Below are positions 1 through 7,081 of a stretch of DNA of 10,994 bases, one piece after another. Every line of letters starts with the position of its first letter. Position 1 is the first letter of the stretch. A program made the translations under genes and the position numbers. The notes below the pieces were generated by a model that did not search any database, was not told where the DNA came from, and worked only from the letters and a program-made list of their open reading frames with translations. This DNA comes from Spirochaetales bacterium (GTDB lineage Bacteria; Spirochaetota; Spirochaetia; SZUA-6; DRHE01), in contig JAFGFV010000004.1 in assembly GCA_016930895.1 (NCBI GenBank), forward strand, positions 1 through 10,994, read 5' to 3'.

Positions 1-70
1 CCGGCGACCTTGCCGCAGCCGGCGACCTTGCCGCAGCCGGCGACCTTGCCGCAGCCGGCGACCTTGCCGC
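1..70. repeat. 18-bp tandem repeat, about 3.9 copies
   Basis: The unit CCGGCGACCTTGCCGCAG is repeated head to tail from the first base, with three perfect copies and a fourth that diverges after 16 bases. The array may begin before the window. Because 18 is a multiple of three it keeps the reading frame. In the frame of the upstream gene it encodes repeated Gly-Asp-Leu-Ala-Ala-Ala units, so copy number can change without a frameshift. The perfect identity of the copies suggests recent expansion by slippage. Confidence 0.95.
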
Positions 71-137
71 CGGCTCCCGCCCCTGGAGCTATCGGCCCCT
101 GCAGGGTAAGATGGCAGCGGCGGGGGACGAGGGGTGA
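3..137 (+). CDS. C-terminal end of an unidentified protein (partial, 5' end outside window)
   Basis: Frame 3 is open from the window edge to a TGA at 135-137. The 44 visible residues are three full GDLAAA repeats and a fourth shortened one, followed by a tail that includes RPWSYRPLQGKMAAAG. I chose this frame because its stop overlaps the GTG start of the next gene in a GTGA arrangement, the usual sign of translational coupling, and because the tail reads like ordinary protein. The other two frames give low-complexity Pro/Gln or Arg/Cys peptides. The repeat probably forms a flexible or helical C-terminal extension. The protein family cannot be named from this fragment. Its position suggests it belongs to the same glucosylglycerate-related operon as the genes that follow. 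Confidence 0.6.
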   Translation, partial: GDLAAAGDLAAAGDLAAAGDLAAGSRPWSYRPLQGKMAAAGDEG

Positions 138-1723
138 AGCTGGTCATCTTCCATTATCACTTTCTGCCCGGAGGGGTCACGACCGTGGTCCGCCACGCGC
201 TGAAGGGCCTCCGCCTCCACCTGAGCGAGGCCGCCGCCGTCCGCCTGGTCGGCGGCAGGGCAGATCCGGCCCTGGGCCAGGCGGCCGAGCGCGCCGGGGC
301 GACCCTCGAGGCGGACCCGCAACTGGATTACCGCGAGCCTCCCGCCGGAGGGCGGCGCCGGGTGGCGGCGGAAGGAGCTGCCCTGGCCGGGCGGCTCCTC
401 GAGCGCTACGGAGGGGCCGACACCGTGTGGTGGGTGCACAACCACCACCTGGGCAAGAACCCCGTGTTTACCCAGGCCCTGCTGGAGGCCCTGCGGCGCG
501 AGAGCGCCCAGCGGGCCATCCTCCAGATCCACGACTTCCCCGAGTGCGGCCGTTACGCCAACCTCCGCGTCCTGCGGGAGAGCCTGAGCCTCCCCCCCTA
601 CCCGCTCACGCCCAACGTCCGGTACGCGGTCCTGACTGCGCGGGACCGAAGGGTCCTGGTCCAAGCCGGCGTCCCGGAGCCCTGGGTCTTCCTGCTCCCC
701 AATCCCGTACCCGCGGGTCCCTCTCCCTCCAGCCCGGGAAGCGACGGAGAGCCTCTGCGGCTGCGCCGGCGCCTGGCCGACGCATTCGCCCGGGACTTTC
801 CCGCCTTCGATCCCGCCAGGCCGCTGGCCCTGTACCCCGTCAGGACCATCCGGCGGAAGAACGTGCTGGAGGCTTGCCTGCTCGCCGGCCTCGCCGCCGG
901 TGGGAGCGGCGGGCGACGCGGAGGGGCGGCGGAAGGGGGGTTTTCGCTCGCGGTGACGTTGCCGGGGATCTCGGTCGCAGAGAGCCCCTACTCCCGCCGG
1001 GTGGAGGCGCTGTTCCGCAGCGGCCTTTGTCCGGGCCTCTGGGGGATCGGAAGCCATCTCTCGAAGGCCGCCCTGAGCTTCGAGGCGCTCGCGGAGGCGG
1101 CGGACCTGGTGGTCTCCACGTCGGTCCAGGAGGGTTTCGGATACCTGTTCCTGAACAGCCTGCGCTGGCGCCGCCCCCTCCTGGCCCGCAACCTCGAGGT
1201 CCTGGAGGGAGCCCGGGAGCTGTTCGACCCCGCCGCAACCTACCTGTACGATCGCCTCCTGTGCCCGCTCGGGCCCGACGAGGGCCGCCGCCTGCTGGAC
1301 GCGTACCGGGCCAGGATCGCGAACCTGGCGGACATCCTTTCCGAACCGGACCGCGCGCGCCTGGAGGCCGAAGCCCGGGAGCTGACCGCCGCCGGGCTCG
1401 TGGATTTCTCGTATCTGAGCCTGGACCTCCAGGAGGAGGTGCTGGCCCGTCTGGTCGACCCGGGCTACGCGGCGGACCTGCGGCAGGCCAACCCGGAGCT
1501 GGTCTCGGCGCTGCGGCTGCTTCCGTCGGCGGAAGTGCCGGACCGCAGCCTCGAGCTCCAGGCCGCCTATGGACTGCGCCGCTACGCCCAGGAGCTCCGC
1601 CGCCTGATCGGGTCCTTTGACGAGCCCATGCCCGCCGGGCCGGTCGCCGATCCCGGTGCCGTCCAGGGGCGGATCGTCGCCCGCTTCGCCCGCCTGGAGA
1701 ATTTGCGGCTGCTCTACGGATGA
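134..1723 (+). CDS. GT-B fold glycosyltransferase, GT4-like
   Basis: This 529-residue soluble protein has the layout of a retaining GT-B glycosyltransferase of family GT4. The N-terminal acceptor domain opens with a beta strand and a Gly-Gly-Val loop (residues 13-15). The motif RTIRRKN at 237-243 corresponds to the Arg/Lys donor-phosphate site. The segment around SVQEGFGY (330-337) is the sugar-nucleotide motif of the C-terminal domain. The usual E-x7-E pair reads E333 to N341, so the second Glu is replaced by Asn. The stretch WVHNHHLGKNP (100-110) stands out as a possible acceptor loop. A Gly/Arg/Ala-rich loop at about 255-269 looks like an insertion. The GTG start overlaps the previous stop, with GGGGA about six bases upstream. 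The neighbouring gpgS suggests a solute- or glycoside-forming role, for example adding a second sugar to glucosyl-3-phosphoglycerate. Donor and acceptor cannot be read from sequence. Confidence 0.8.
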   Translation: MKLVIFHYHFLPGGVTTVVRHALKGLRLHLSEAAAVRLVGGRADPALGQAAERAGATLEADPQLDYREPPAGGRRRVAAEGAALAGRLLERYGGADTVWWVHNHHLGKNPVFTQALLEALRRESAQRAILQIHDFPECGRYANLRVLRESLSLPPYPLTPNVRYAVLTARDRRVLVQAGVPEPWVFLLPNPVPAGPSPSSPGSDGEPLRLRRRLADAFARDFPAFDPARPLALYPVRTIRRKNVLEACLLAGLAAGGSGGRRGGAAEGGFSLAVTLPGISVAESPYSRRVEALFRSGLCPGLWGIGSHLSKAALSFEALAEAADLVVSTSVQEGFGYLFLNSLRWRRPLLARNLEVLEGARELFDPAATYLYDRLLCPLGPDEGRRLLDAYRARIANLADILSEPDRARLEAEARELTAAGLVDFSYLSLDLQEEVLARLVDPGYAADLRQANPELVSALRLLPSAEVPDRSLELQAAYGLRRYAQELRRLIGSFDEPMPAGPVADPGAVQGRIVARFARLENLRLLYG

Positions 1724-1739
1724 ATGCCGCCGCGCGCCC

Positions 1740-1775
1740 CCTGCGCGGGAAGCCCTCCTGCGCGGGAAGCCCTCC
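1740..1775. repeat. 17-bp perfect tandem duplication in an intergenic gap
   Basis: CTGCGCGGGAAGCCCTC occurs twice back to back (1741-1757 and 1758-1774), and identity extends one base on each side. It lies in the 129-base gap between the glycosyltransferase and the M20-like gene, the only sizeable gap in this operon. CCGCGC at 1730-1735 can pair with GCGCGG in either copy (1743-1748 or 1760-1765), giving two alternative GC hairpins just after the stop codon. No T-run follows, so this is not a standard intrinsic terminator. A weak promoter-like pair, TTGCAG (1803-1808) and TACACT (1827-1832) with an 18-base spacer, follows it, but it lies too close to the start codon to be convincing. Confidence 0.9.
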
Positions 1776-1838
1776 GAGCGGGTGGAGCTTGCCGGCTGGA
1801 CCTTGCAGCGCCCGGCGAATAGGAAATACACTGTGAGC

Positions 1839-1844
1839 GGGAGG
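1839..1844 (+). promoter_or_regulatory. Shine-Dalgarno site GGGAGG that fixes the start of the M20-like gene
   Basis: GGGAGG ends eight bases before the GTG at 1853. It overlaps the alternative in-frame GTG at 1844, which would therefore have no usable ribosome site. This is the reason for choosing 1853 as the start. Confidence 0.65.
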
Positions 1845-1852
1845 TGCGCAGC

Positions 1853-3076
1853 GTGGCGGACGTGACCAGCGAGCGGGAACGGGATACCCGGCAGCAGCCG
1901 GGGGCCCCTTTGGAGAGCCTCGATGCCATCACCGGCCTGCTTCCGTTCTATCGGGACGCGATCCAGTCGGTACGAGAGATCCTGCTGGCCAATCTGGTCA
2001 TGATCGGGGAAATCCCGGCCCCGACCTTCGGGGAAGGACCACGGGTGGAGTTCATCCAGAACCGCTTCACGGAATGCGGCCTGCACAGCGTTTCGACCGA
2101 CGAAATGGGCAACGCCCTGGGCATCGTGCCGGGCAGCAGCGCAGAGCAGAGCATCCTGGTGGTGGCCCACGTCGACACGGTCTTCCCGGCGAACATCGAC
2201 CACAACATCACGCTCAGCCCGGACGCGGCCACCGGGCCGGGGGTCGGTGACAACGCCCTGGGGGCTGCGGTGATTGTGACCCTTCCGACCCTTCTGAACC
2301 TCCTTGAGATCGAGCTTCGCAGCAACCTCGTGCTGATGGGGGCCTCCCGCAGCCTGGGCCGGGGCGACCTGGATGGCCTGCGCTTCTTTCTGTCCAACGC
2401 GGACATCCGTCTCGCCGCCGGGATCGGCGTCGAGGGCTTCCCCCTCGGGCGGCTGAGCCACGAGTCCATCGGGATGTTTCGCGGAGAGCTCGCGGTCCGC
2501 GTGCCCGAGGCGCACGACTGGACCCGCTTCGGCGCCGTGGGAGCCATCGGAACGCTGAATGACGTGATCCAGCGGATCCTCGAGATCCGTCTTCCCCGAC
2601 GTCCCCGCAGCACCATCGTCCTGGGGTCGATCGAGGGGGGCAAGAGCTACAGCACGATTTCCACGGAAGCCCTGCTGCGTTTCGAGGTAAGGACCGACAG
2701 CGAAGAGATCGGGCAGGAGATCGTGCAGCAGCTCGAGGACATCGCCTCCGACGTCTCCTCCCAGACCGGGGCGGAGGTCGTTCTGGACATCTTTGCCCGC
2801 CGCAGGCCTGGCGGGATCTCCTTTCGGCACCCCCTGGTGCGCGCCACCCGCAGGATCATGCGGGCTCTGGAGATCGAGCCGCACCGCTCGCCGGTGACTT
2901 CGGAGGTCGCCGCCTTCAGCGAACACGGCGTTCCAGCCGTCACGATCGGCGTCACACACGGCGAGCACCAGAACCAGCCCGACGAGGTGGTGCAGATCGA
3001 GCCCGTATCCACGGGGCTGGCCCAACTGGTGGGCATCCTGCTGGCCATCGACGGGGGTTTCTGCCGTGAAGATTAG
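1853..3076 (+). CDS. M20-family metallopeptidase-like protein, probably altered active site
   Basis: This 407-residue protein resembles the ArgE/DapE/CPG2 (M20) fold. It shows the HxD motif in VVAHVDTVF (H106, D108), the bridging Asp in GPGVGDN (D133), an acidic residue in GIGVEG (E194), a lid/dimerisation domain (roughly 200-310), and a C-terminal metal His in THGEHQN (H369). Where M20 enzymes carry the general-base Glu-Glu after a beta strand, this protein reads LMGASRSLGRGD (about 161-172). The Glu pair is absent although the flanking pattern is kept. It may be catalytically dead, or may have become a binding protein or an enzyme with another mechanism. There is no signal peptide, so it is cytoplasmic. 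It overlaps gpgS by 11 bases, which implies a shared function. An amide hydrolase acting on a glycerate-linked compound is possible but unproven. Confidence 0.75.
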   Translation: MADVTSERERDTRQQPGAPLESLDAITGLLPFYRDAIQSVREILLANLVMIGEIPAPTFGEGPRVEFIQNRFTECGLHSVSTDEMGNALGIVPGSSAEQSILVVAHVDTVFPANIDHNITLSPDAATGPGVGDNALGAAVIVTLPTLLNLLEIELRSNLVLMGASRSLGRGDLDGLRFFLSNADIRLAAGIGVEGFPLGRLSHESIGMFRGELAVRVPEAHDWTRFGAVGAIGTLNDVIQRILEIRLPRRPRSTIVLGSIEGGKSYSTISTEALLRFEVRTDSEEIGQEIVQQLEDIASDVSSQTGAEVVLDIFARRRPGGISFRHPLVRATRRIMRALEIEPHRSPVTSEVAAFSEHGVPAVTIGVTHGEHQNQPDEVVQIEPVSTGLAQLVGILLAIDGGFCRED

Positions 3077-4043
3077 CCAGTGGCTCAAGACCAATACCTT
3101 CCACCACTCGGCCTTCTGGGACCTGAACGCCCTGGTCGCGGAGAAGCAGCGCCAGAACCTGACGATCTCCCTCTGCATCCCCACCCTGAACGAGGAGAAA
3201 ACCATCGGCAAGGAGGTGGTGATCTTCAAATCCGAGCTCATGCACCGGTATCCGCTGGTAGACGAGATCGCGGTGATCGATTCCGGCTCCACGGACCGGA
3301 CCGCGGAGGTCGCGCGGGTGTTCGGGGCGGACGTCTACCTGTCCGGGGATATCCTGCCCGCCTACGGAGAGAAGCGCGGCAAGGGAGAGAACCTCTGGAA
3401 GGCGATCTACCAGCTCAAGGGGGACATCATCGCGTACATCGACGCGGACATCAAGAACATCCATCCCCGCTTCATCTACGGCCTGGTGGCGCCCCTGATC
3501 TACCGTCCGGAGATCCACTACTCCAAGGCCTTCTACGACCGACCGCTCGCTTCCTCCCAGGGGATCAGGCCTTCCGGCGGCGGCAGGGTCACCGAGATCC
3601 TGATCCGTCCCCTGTTCTCCCTGTTCTTCCCGGAGCTCACCGCGCTCATCCAGCCCCTGTCGGGGGAGTACGCGGTGCGTCGGGACGTGCTCGAGAAGAT
3701 CCCCTTCCCGATCGGCTACGGGGTGGAAACCTCGCACCTGATCGACGTATACCATACCTGGGGACTGGACGCGATCTCCCAGACCGACCTGGACCAGCGG
3801 GTCCATCGGAATCAGGCCACCCGGGACCTGGGCCGGATGGCCTTCGGGATCCTACAGACCTTCCTGAAGCGGGCCGAGTCTTTGGGGATCGTGGGGAACC
3901 TGCCCGAGTTGTCGACCGTGCTTCGTCAGTTCCAGGTTTCCAGCGGCCTGTTCGAGGAAGTCGACGTGGAAATCGTCGAGGAGGAGCGCCCTCCGATGAT
4001 CGAAATCCCGGAGTACCGGGCCAAATTCGAGGTGAGCCGATGA
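3066..4043 (+). CDS. gpgS: Glucosyl-3-phosphoglycerate synthase
   Basis: A 325-residue GT-A (GT81-type) glycosyltransferase that joins glucose from an NDP-glucose to 3-phosphoglycerate, the committed step to glucosylglycerate. Visible hallmarks are the nucleotide-binding PTLNEE (39-44), IDSGSTDRT (71-79), RGKGENLWKA (104-113, phosphoglycerate side), the metal-binding DAD at 126-128, GYGVETSHLIDVYHTW (217-232), and QRVHRNQ (244-250), whose His aligns with the metal-binding His of mycobacterial GpgS. The length is normal for the family and nothing appears broken. The GTG start lies inside the end of the M20-like gene, with a G-run (3053-3057) eight bases upstream as a plain ribosome site. Its stop overlaps the next start in an ATGA. 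No glucosyl-3-phosphoglycerate phosphatase lies in the window, so that step must be encoded elsewhere, perhaps upstream. Confidence 0.92.
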   Translation: MKISQWLKTNTFHHSAFWDLNALVAEKQRQNLTISLCIPTLNEEKTIGKEVVIFKSELMHRYPLVDEIAVIDSGSTDRTAEVARVFGADVYLSGDILPAYGEKRGKGENLWKAIYQLKGDIIAYIDADIKNIHPRFIYGLVAPLIYRPEIHYSKAFYDRPLASSQGIRPSGGGRVTEILIRPLFSLFFPELTALIQPLSGEYAVRRDVLEKIPFPIGYGVETSHLIDVYHTWGLDAISQTDLDQRVHRNQATRDLGRMAFGILQTFLKRAESLGIVGNLPELSTVLRQFQVSSGLFEEVDVEIVEEERPPMIEIPEYRAKFEVSR

Positions 4044-4456
4044 GCTTTTCCGAAATTCTCCCCAGGGTGAACCTGTTCCTCGCCGAAAACCTGTTCTACC
4101 TCCTGCTGGCGGTCCTGCTGGTCAACATGCTCCAGCGGCGGCAGCGCAAGACCACCGAGAAGAAGCGCATGGCCACCTTCTACCTCGCCGTAATCGTCCT
4201 GGCATGGATGATCGGCTCGATCCTGATCGTCCACTTCCGCCTCCCGGACCTCCTCCAGCTGCCCTTGGTGGGGGTCCTGGTCCTCGTGGCCTGGCGGTTC
4301 CGGGCGTACACCTTTCCCTTCCGTCGCCGCTGCCTCAAGTGCGGAAGTCCTCTCTCCGGGACGCGCATGCTCTTCCACGACTCGAACCTCTGTGAGACCT
4401 GCGAGCCCGCTGAACCCGGCGAACCCGGCACGCAAGGCCCCTCCAGCCAGGCGTAG
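4040..4456 (+). CDS. Small membrane protein with C-terminal zinc ribbon, unknown function
   Basis: A 138-residue protein that I do not recognise as a named family. It has a hydrophobic segment at about 17-31, a strongly basic loop RRQRKTTEKKR (33-43), then two hydrophobic segments at about 46-65 and 69-86. A treble-Cys-pair ribbon follows: CLKC at 98-101 and CETC at 118-121. The positive-inside rule places the basic loop in the cytoplasm and therefore the ribbon too. The tail after residue 122 is Pro/Glu/Gly-rich with a repeated EPGEPG-like unit. It overlaps gpgS by four bases (ATGA), so it is translationally coupled. A membrane anchor, sensor or scaffold for the glucosylglycerate enzymes is conceivable, but nothing in the sequence identifies its role. 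Confidence 0.75.
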   Translation: MSFSEILPRVNLFLAENLFYLLLAVLLVNMLQRRQRKTTEKKRMATFYLAVIVLAWMIGSILIVHFRLPDLLQLPLVGVLVLVAWRFRAYTFPFRRRCLKCGSPLSGTRMLFHDSNLCETCEPAEPGEPGTQGPSSQA

Positions 4457-4480
4457 CGCCCCCGAAAGCGAGCCGTCGTC

Positions 4481-5284
4481 GTGCCTGCCTCCAGATCATG
4501 TGGGCGCCAGCCGTCTGCTCCTGCCGGCGATCTGGCCCGCGGTGCCGGGGCGGGCTTGTCGGTGGCCCTGGGATATCTTCCCGTCGCGCTGACCTTTGGG
4601 GTGCTGGCGCGACAGACCGGGTTGACCCCGGCGGAGGCGGCCGGAATGTCCGCCTGGGTGTACGCCGGCGCAAGCCAGTTCCTGGCGTTGCGCATGATCG
4701 CGGCCGCCGCCTCACCCCTGCAGATCATCCTGGCCACCTTCATCCTCAACTTCAGGCACCTGATGATGGGGGCCTCCCTGGCGCGGAGGCTCGCGGCCCG
4801 ACGGGGAACCGCTGCGGCGCTCAGCTACTGGGTCACCGACGAGACCTTCGTGGTGGCCAGCATCCGGCTGGCCCCCGGGGCGGAAACCAAGCTCACCGCG
4901 CGGACCTTCCTGGCTCTCGGGCTCATAGCCTACGTTTCCTGGGTGGGCGGAACCCTGGCCGGGGCCCTGCTGGCCCGCTGGATCCCGACGGCCGTGATGG
5001 GCAGCCTCAGCATCGGCCTGTACGCCCTGTTCATCGCGCTGCTGGTGCCGTCGATGCGCAAATCCTGGCGCTTCGGACTGGTAGCCGCTGCCAGTGGAGC
5101 CATCGGGTTCGCGGTCTCCCGCCTGGCCCCGGGCATCTCGGAAGGCTGGGTCCTGATCGGGGCCACCCTGATCGCCGCCGCGCTGGGCACCCTGCTGCCC
5201 GGGGAACCGAAGGCAAAGGACAAGCCGAAGGCAGGGGCGGCCCCGCGGGTGGAATCGGGCAGGCAGGCTGGTTCAGAGCCGTGA
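4481..5284 (+). CDS. azlC: AzlC-family permease subunit (branched-chain amino acid exporter, large subunit)
   Basis: A 267-residue integral membrane protein of the AzlC/YgaZ family, the large subunit of a two-component exporter usually linked to branched-chain amino acids or related compounds. Family features are GLSVALGYLPVALTFGVLA near the N terminus, MSAWVYAGASQFLALRMI, NFRHLMMGASL and YWVTDETFVVA, followed by further hydrophobic helices. GTG at 4481 is the only good start, since an in-frame TAG lies at 4454-4456. No strong ribosome site is visible, so translation may depend on the upstream gene 24 bases away. The last 30 or so residues form an unusual charged Lys/Pro/Gly/Ala tail. The stop overlaps the azlD start (GTGA). 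The actual substrate is unknown. Confidence 0.88.
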   Translation: MPASRSCGRQPSAPAGDLARGAGAGLSVALGYLPVALTFGVLARQTGLTPAEAAGMSAWVYAGASQFLALRMIAAAASPLQIILATFILNFRHLMMGASLARRLAARRGTAAALSYWVTDETFVVASIRLAPGAETKLTARTFLALGLIAYVSWVGGTLAGALLARWIPTAVMGSLSIGLYALFIALLVPSMRKSWRFGLVAAASGAIGFAVSRLAPGISEGWVLIGATLIAAALGTLLPGEPKAKDKPKAGAAPRVESGRQAGSEP

Positions 5285-5592
5285 GCATCTGGTGGCTCCT
5301 GGGCGGCATGTTCGCGGTCACGTACGTCCCTCGGGTGCTCCCTTTCCTGATCGGCCGCGAGCTGGAGCTTCCGCGGTGGGTCAGACGCTGGCTGGACTAC
5401 TTCCCCTACGCCGCTTTGGGGGCCCTGATCTTCCCGGGCATCCTCACCGCCGTGCCGGATTCCCCCTGGCTCTCCCTAGCGGCCGGTGGGGTCGCCGCCG
5501 GGGTCGCCCTCCTGGTCCGCAACCCCACGGTAGTCGTGCTGGCAGCCATCGCTTTCCTGCTCGGCGCACAGTACCTGCCCGGGTTCCCGTAG
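5281..5592 (+). CDS. azlD: AzlD-family permease subunit (exporter, small subunit)
   Basis: A 103-residue membrane protein matching the AzlD/YgaH small subunit in size, position and sequence. It has an N-terminal helix leading into TYVPRVLPFLIGRELELP, the typical arginine-proline segment, then WLDYFPYAALGALIFPGIL and two more hydrophobic segments (about 65-82 and 84-100). The GTG at 5281 overlaps the azlC stop by four bases. The same frame is open far upstream, but that part is only the antiparallel reading of azlC. It should act with AzlC in the inner membrane. It ends the first gene cluster, and a new promoter follows within about 20 bases. Confidence 0.85.
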   Translation: MSIWWLLGGMFAVTYVPRVLPFLIGRELELPRWVRRWLDYFPYAALGALIFPGILTAVPDSPWLSLAAGGVAAGVALLVRNPTVVVLAAIAFLLGAQYLPGFP

Positions 5593-5613
5593 GCCGCGCC
5601 AGGCCGGTAGCTA

Positions 5614-5642
5614 TTGCCCCTGCCGAGGCATTGCTATATACT
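5614..5642 (+). promoter_or_regulatory. Sigma70-type promoter of citrate synthase
   Basis: TTGCCC at 5614-5619 and TATACT at 5637-5642 are separated by 17 bases. A TGC just before the TATATACT adds extended -10 character. Transcription would begin near 5649 and give a leader of about 60 bases. The gltA ribosome site GGGAG (5697-5701) lies six bases before the ATG. The rest of the 115-base gap shows no clear terminator for azlCD. Confidence 0.6.
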
Positions 5643-5707
5643 CCCCTGGCCGCAGAGGTCGACACCAGCGTTCGTCAGAGATTCAGAATTACCATCGGGA
5701 GCTCGAC

Positions 5708-7081
5708 ATGACCAATCACAATTCCGTCACACCGGACATCGACAGCGCGTTGCTGGACGTGCTGACCACGCACGCGGAGGAGCAGAACCGCATCCCGCTG
5801 GATCTGTACCAGAAGTACTCGGTCAAGCGGGGCTTGCGCAACGACGACGGCTCGGGCGTGCTGGTCGGCCTCACCGAGATCGGCGACGTGCACGGCTACA
5901 TCTTCGACGAGGGCGAGAGGGTGCCCGACGAGGGAAGACTGATCTACCGGGGCATCAACATCAACGACATCGTGGAAGGCTTCCAGAGGGAAGGCCGTTT
6001 CGGCTTCGAGGAGACGGCGTACCTGCTGCTGTTTGGCGACCTGCCGACCCGGGAGCAGCTCGACCGGTTCACGGAGGTGCTCGGGGAAAACCGCGCGCTG
6101 CCCGACGGCTTCACGGAGAACATGATCCTGAAGGCGCCCAGCGGGGATGTGATGAACAAGCTGGCCCGAAGCGTCCTGGTGTGTTACTCCTACGACAAGA
6201 ACCCCGACGACGTGAGCCTCAAGAACGTCCTGCGCCAGTCGATCGGGCTGATCGCCCGCTTGCCGACCATGGCCGCCTATGGCTATCAGGCCAAGTGCCA
6301 CTACTTCGACGGCAAGAGCCTTTTCATCCACAGGCCCCAGAAGGAGCTGAGCACGGCGGAGAACCTGCTGCACCTGATCCGCCCGGACAGCAAGTTCACC
6401 AGCCTGGAGGCGGAGACCCTGGATCTCTCCCTGGTTCTGCACGCCGAGCACGGCGGGGGCAACAACTCCACCTTCACGGTGCACGTGGTGAGCTCCTCCG
6501 CCACCGACACGTACTCGGCCATCGCAGCCGGTGTGGGTTCCCTCAAGGGGCCCCTGCACGGCGGGGCCAACCTCAAGGTCCAGGAGATGATGGGCGACGT
6601 CAAGGAGAACGTGAAGGACTGGCGGGACGACGAGGAGGTCGCCGCCTACCTGGCCAGGATCCTGCGCAAGGAGGCCTTCGACCGCCACGGCCTGATCTAC
6701 GGGGTGGGGCACGCGGTCTACACCCTCTCCGATCCGCGCGCCGTGCTGCTCAAGGAGAAAGCCCGCGAGCTGGCCGAAGCCAAGGCGCGAGCGGACGAGT
6801 TCGGGCTCTACGCCAAGGTCGCCGACCTGGCGCCCACGGTCTTCCACGAGGTCAAGGGCTCCGACAAGGTGGTGGCCCCCAACGTGGACTTCTACTCCGG
6901 GTTCGTGTACGAGATGCTGGACATTCCCAGGGAGCTGTACACCCCGATCTTCTGCATCGCCCGGGTGGCGGGATGGGCCGCCCACCGCATCGAGGAGCTG
7001 GTCTCCGGCGGGAGGATCATCCGCCCGGCCTACCGGAACGTGCTCCGCAACCGCGAGTACGTCCCCATGGATCGCAGGTAG
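5708..7081 (+). CDS. gltA: Citrate synthase
   Basis: A 457-residue citrate (or 2-methylcitrate) synthase that condenses acetyl-CoA with oxaloacetate in the cytoplasm. The active-site motifs are all present. H248 in AEHGGGN corresponds to pig H238, H284 in GPLHGGAN to H274, H335 in GVGHAVYTLSDPR to H320, and D394 in NVDFYSG to D375. The N-terminal extension (about residues 1-60, with LDLYQKYSVKRGLRN) and the HRPQKELSTAENLLHLI segment match the long form known from clostridia and spirochaetes rather than the E. coli type. It has its own promoter and a good ribosome site, so it is separate from azlCD. Whether it prefers acetyl-CoA or propionyl-CoA cannot be decided here. No prp genes are next to it, which favours the citrate role. 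Confidence 0.93.
   Translation: MTNHNSVTPDIDSALLDVLTTHAEEQNRIPLDLYQKYSVKRGLRNDDGSGVLVGLTEIGDVHGYIFDEGERVPDEGRLIYRGININDIVEGFQREGRFGFEETAYLLLFGDLPTREQLDRFTEVLGENRALPDGFTENMILKAPSGDVMNKLARSVLVCYSYDKNPDDVSLKNVLRQSIGLIARLPTMAAYGYQAKCHYFDGKSLFIHRPQKELSTAENLLHLIRPDSKFTSLEAETLDLSLVLHAEHGGGNNSTFTVHVVSSSATDTYSAIAAGVGSLKGPLHGGANLKVQEMMGDVKENVKDWRDDEEVAAYLARILRKEAFDRHGLIYGVGHAVYTLSDPRAVLLKEKARELAEAKARADEFGLYAKVADLAPTVFHEVKGSDKVVAPNVDFYSGFVYEMLDIPRELYTPIFCIARVAGWAAHRIEELVSGGRIIRPAYRNVLRNREYVPMDRR

Noticed and set aside
10..1620. A 536-codon open frame on the + strand overlapping the glycosyltransferase
   Set aside because: The protein is Pro/Arg/Gly low complexity. The alternative frame at 134-1723 encodes clear GT-B motifs and has a coupled start.
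89..3292. A 1067-codon open frame on the - strand
   Set aside because: It runs antisense through three well-supported genes and crosses their boundaries. Its translation is Gly/Gln/Asp/Arg-rich with no recognisable domain, as expected from high-GC codon bias on the opposite strand.
3080..4456. A long frame that joins the gpgS region to the zinc-ribbon protein as one product
   Set aside because: Upstream of 4040 this frame is only an out-of-frame reading of gpgS. The true gene starts at ATG 4040 in an ATGA overlap.
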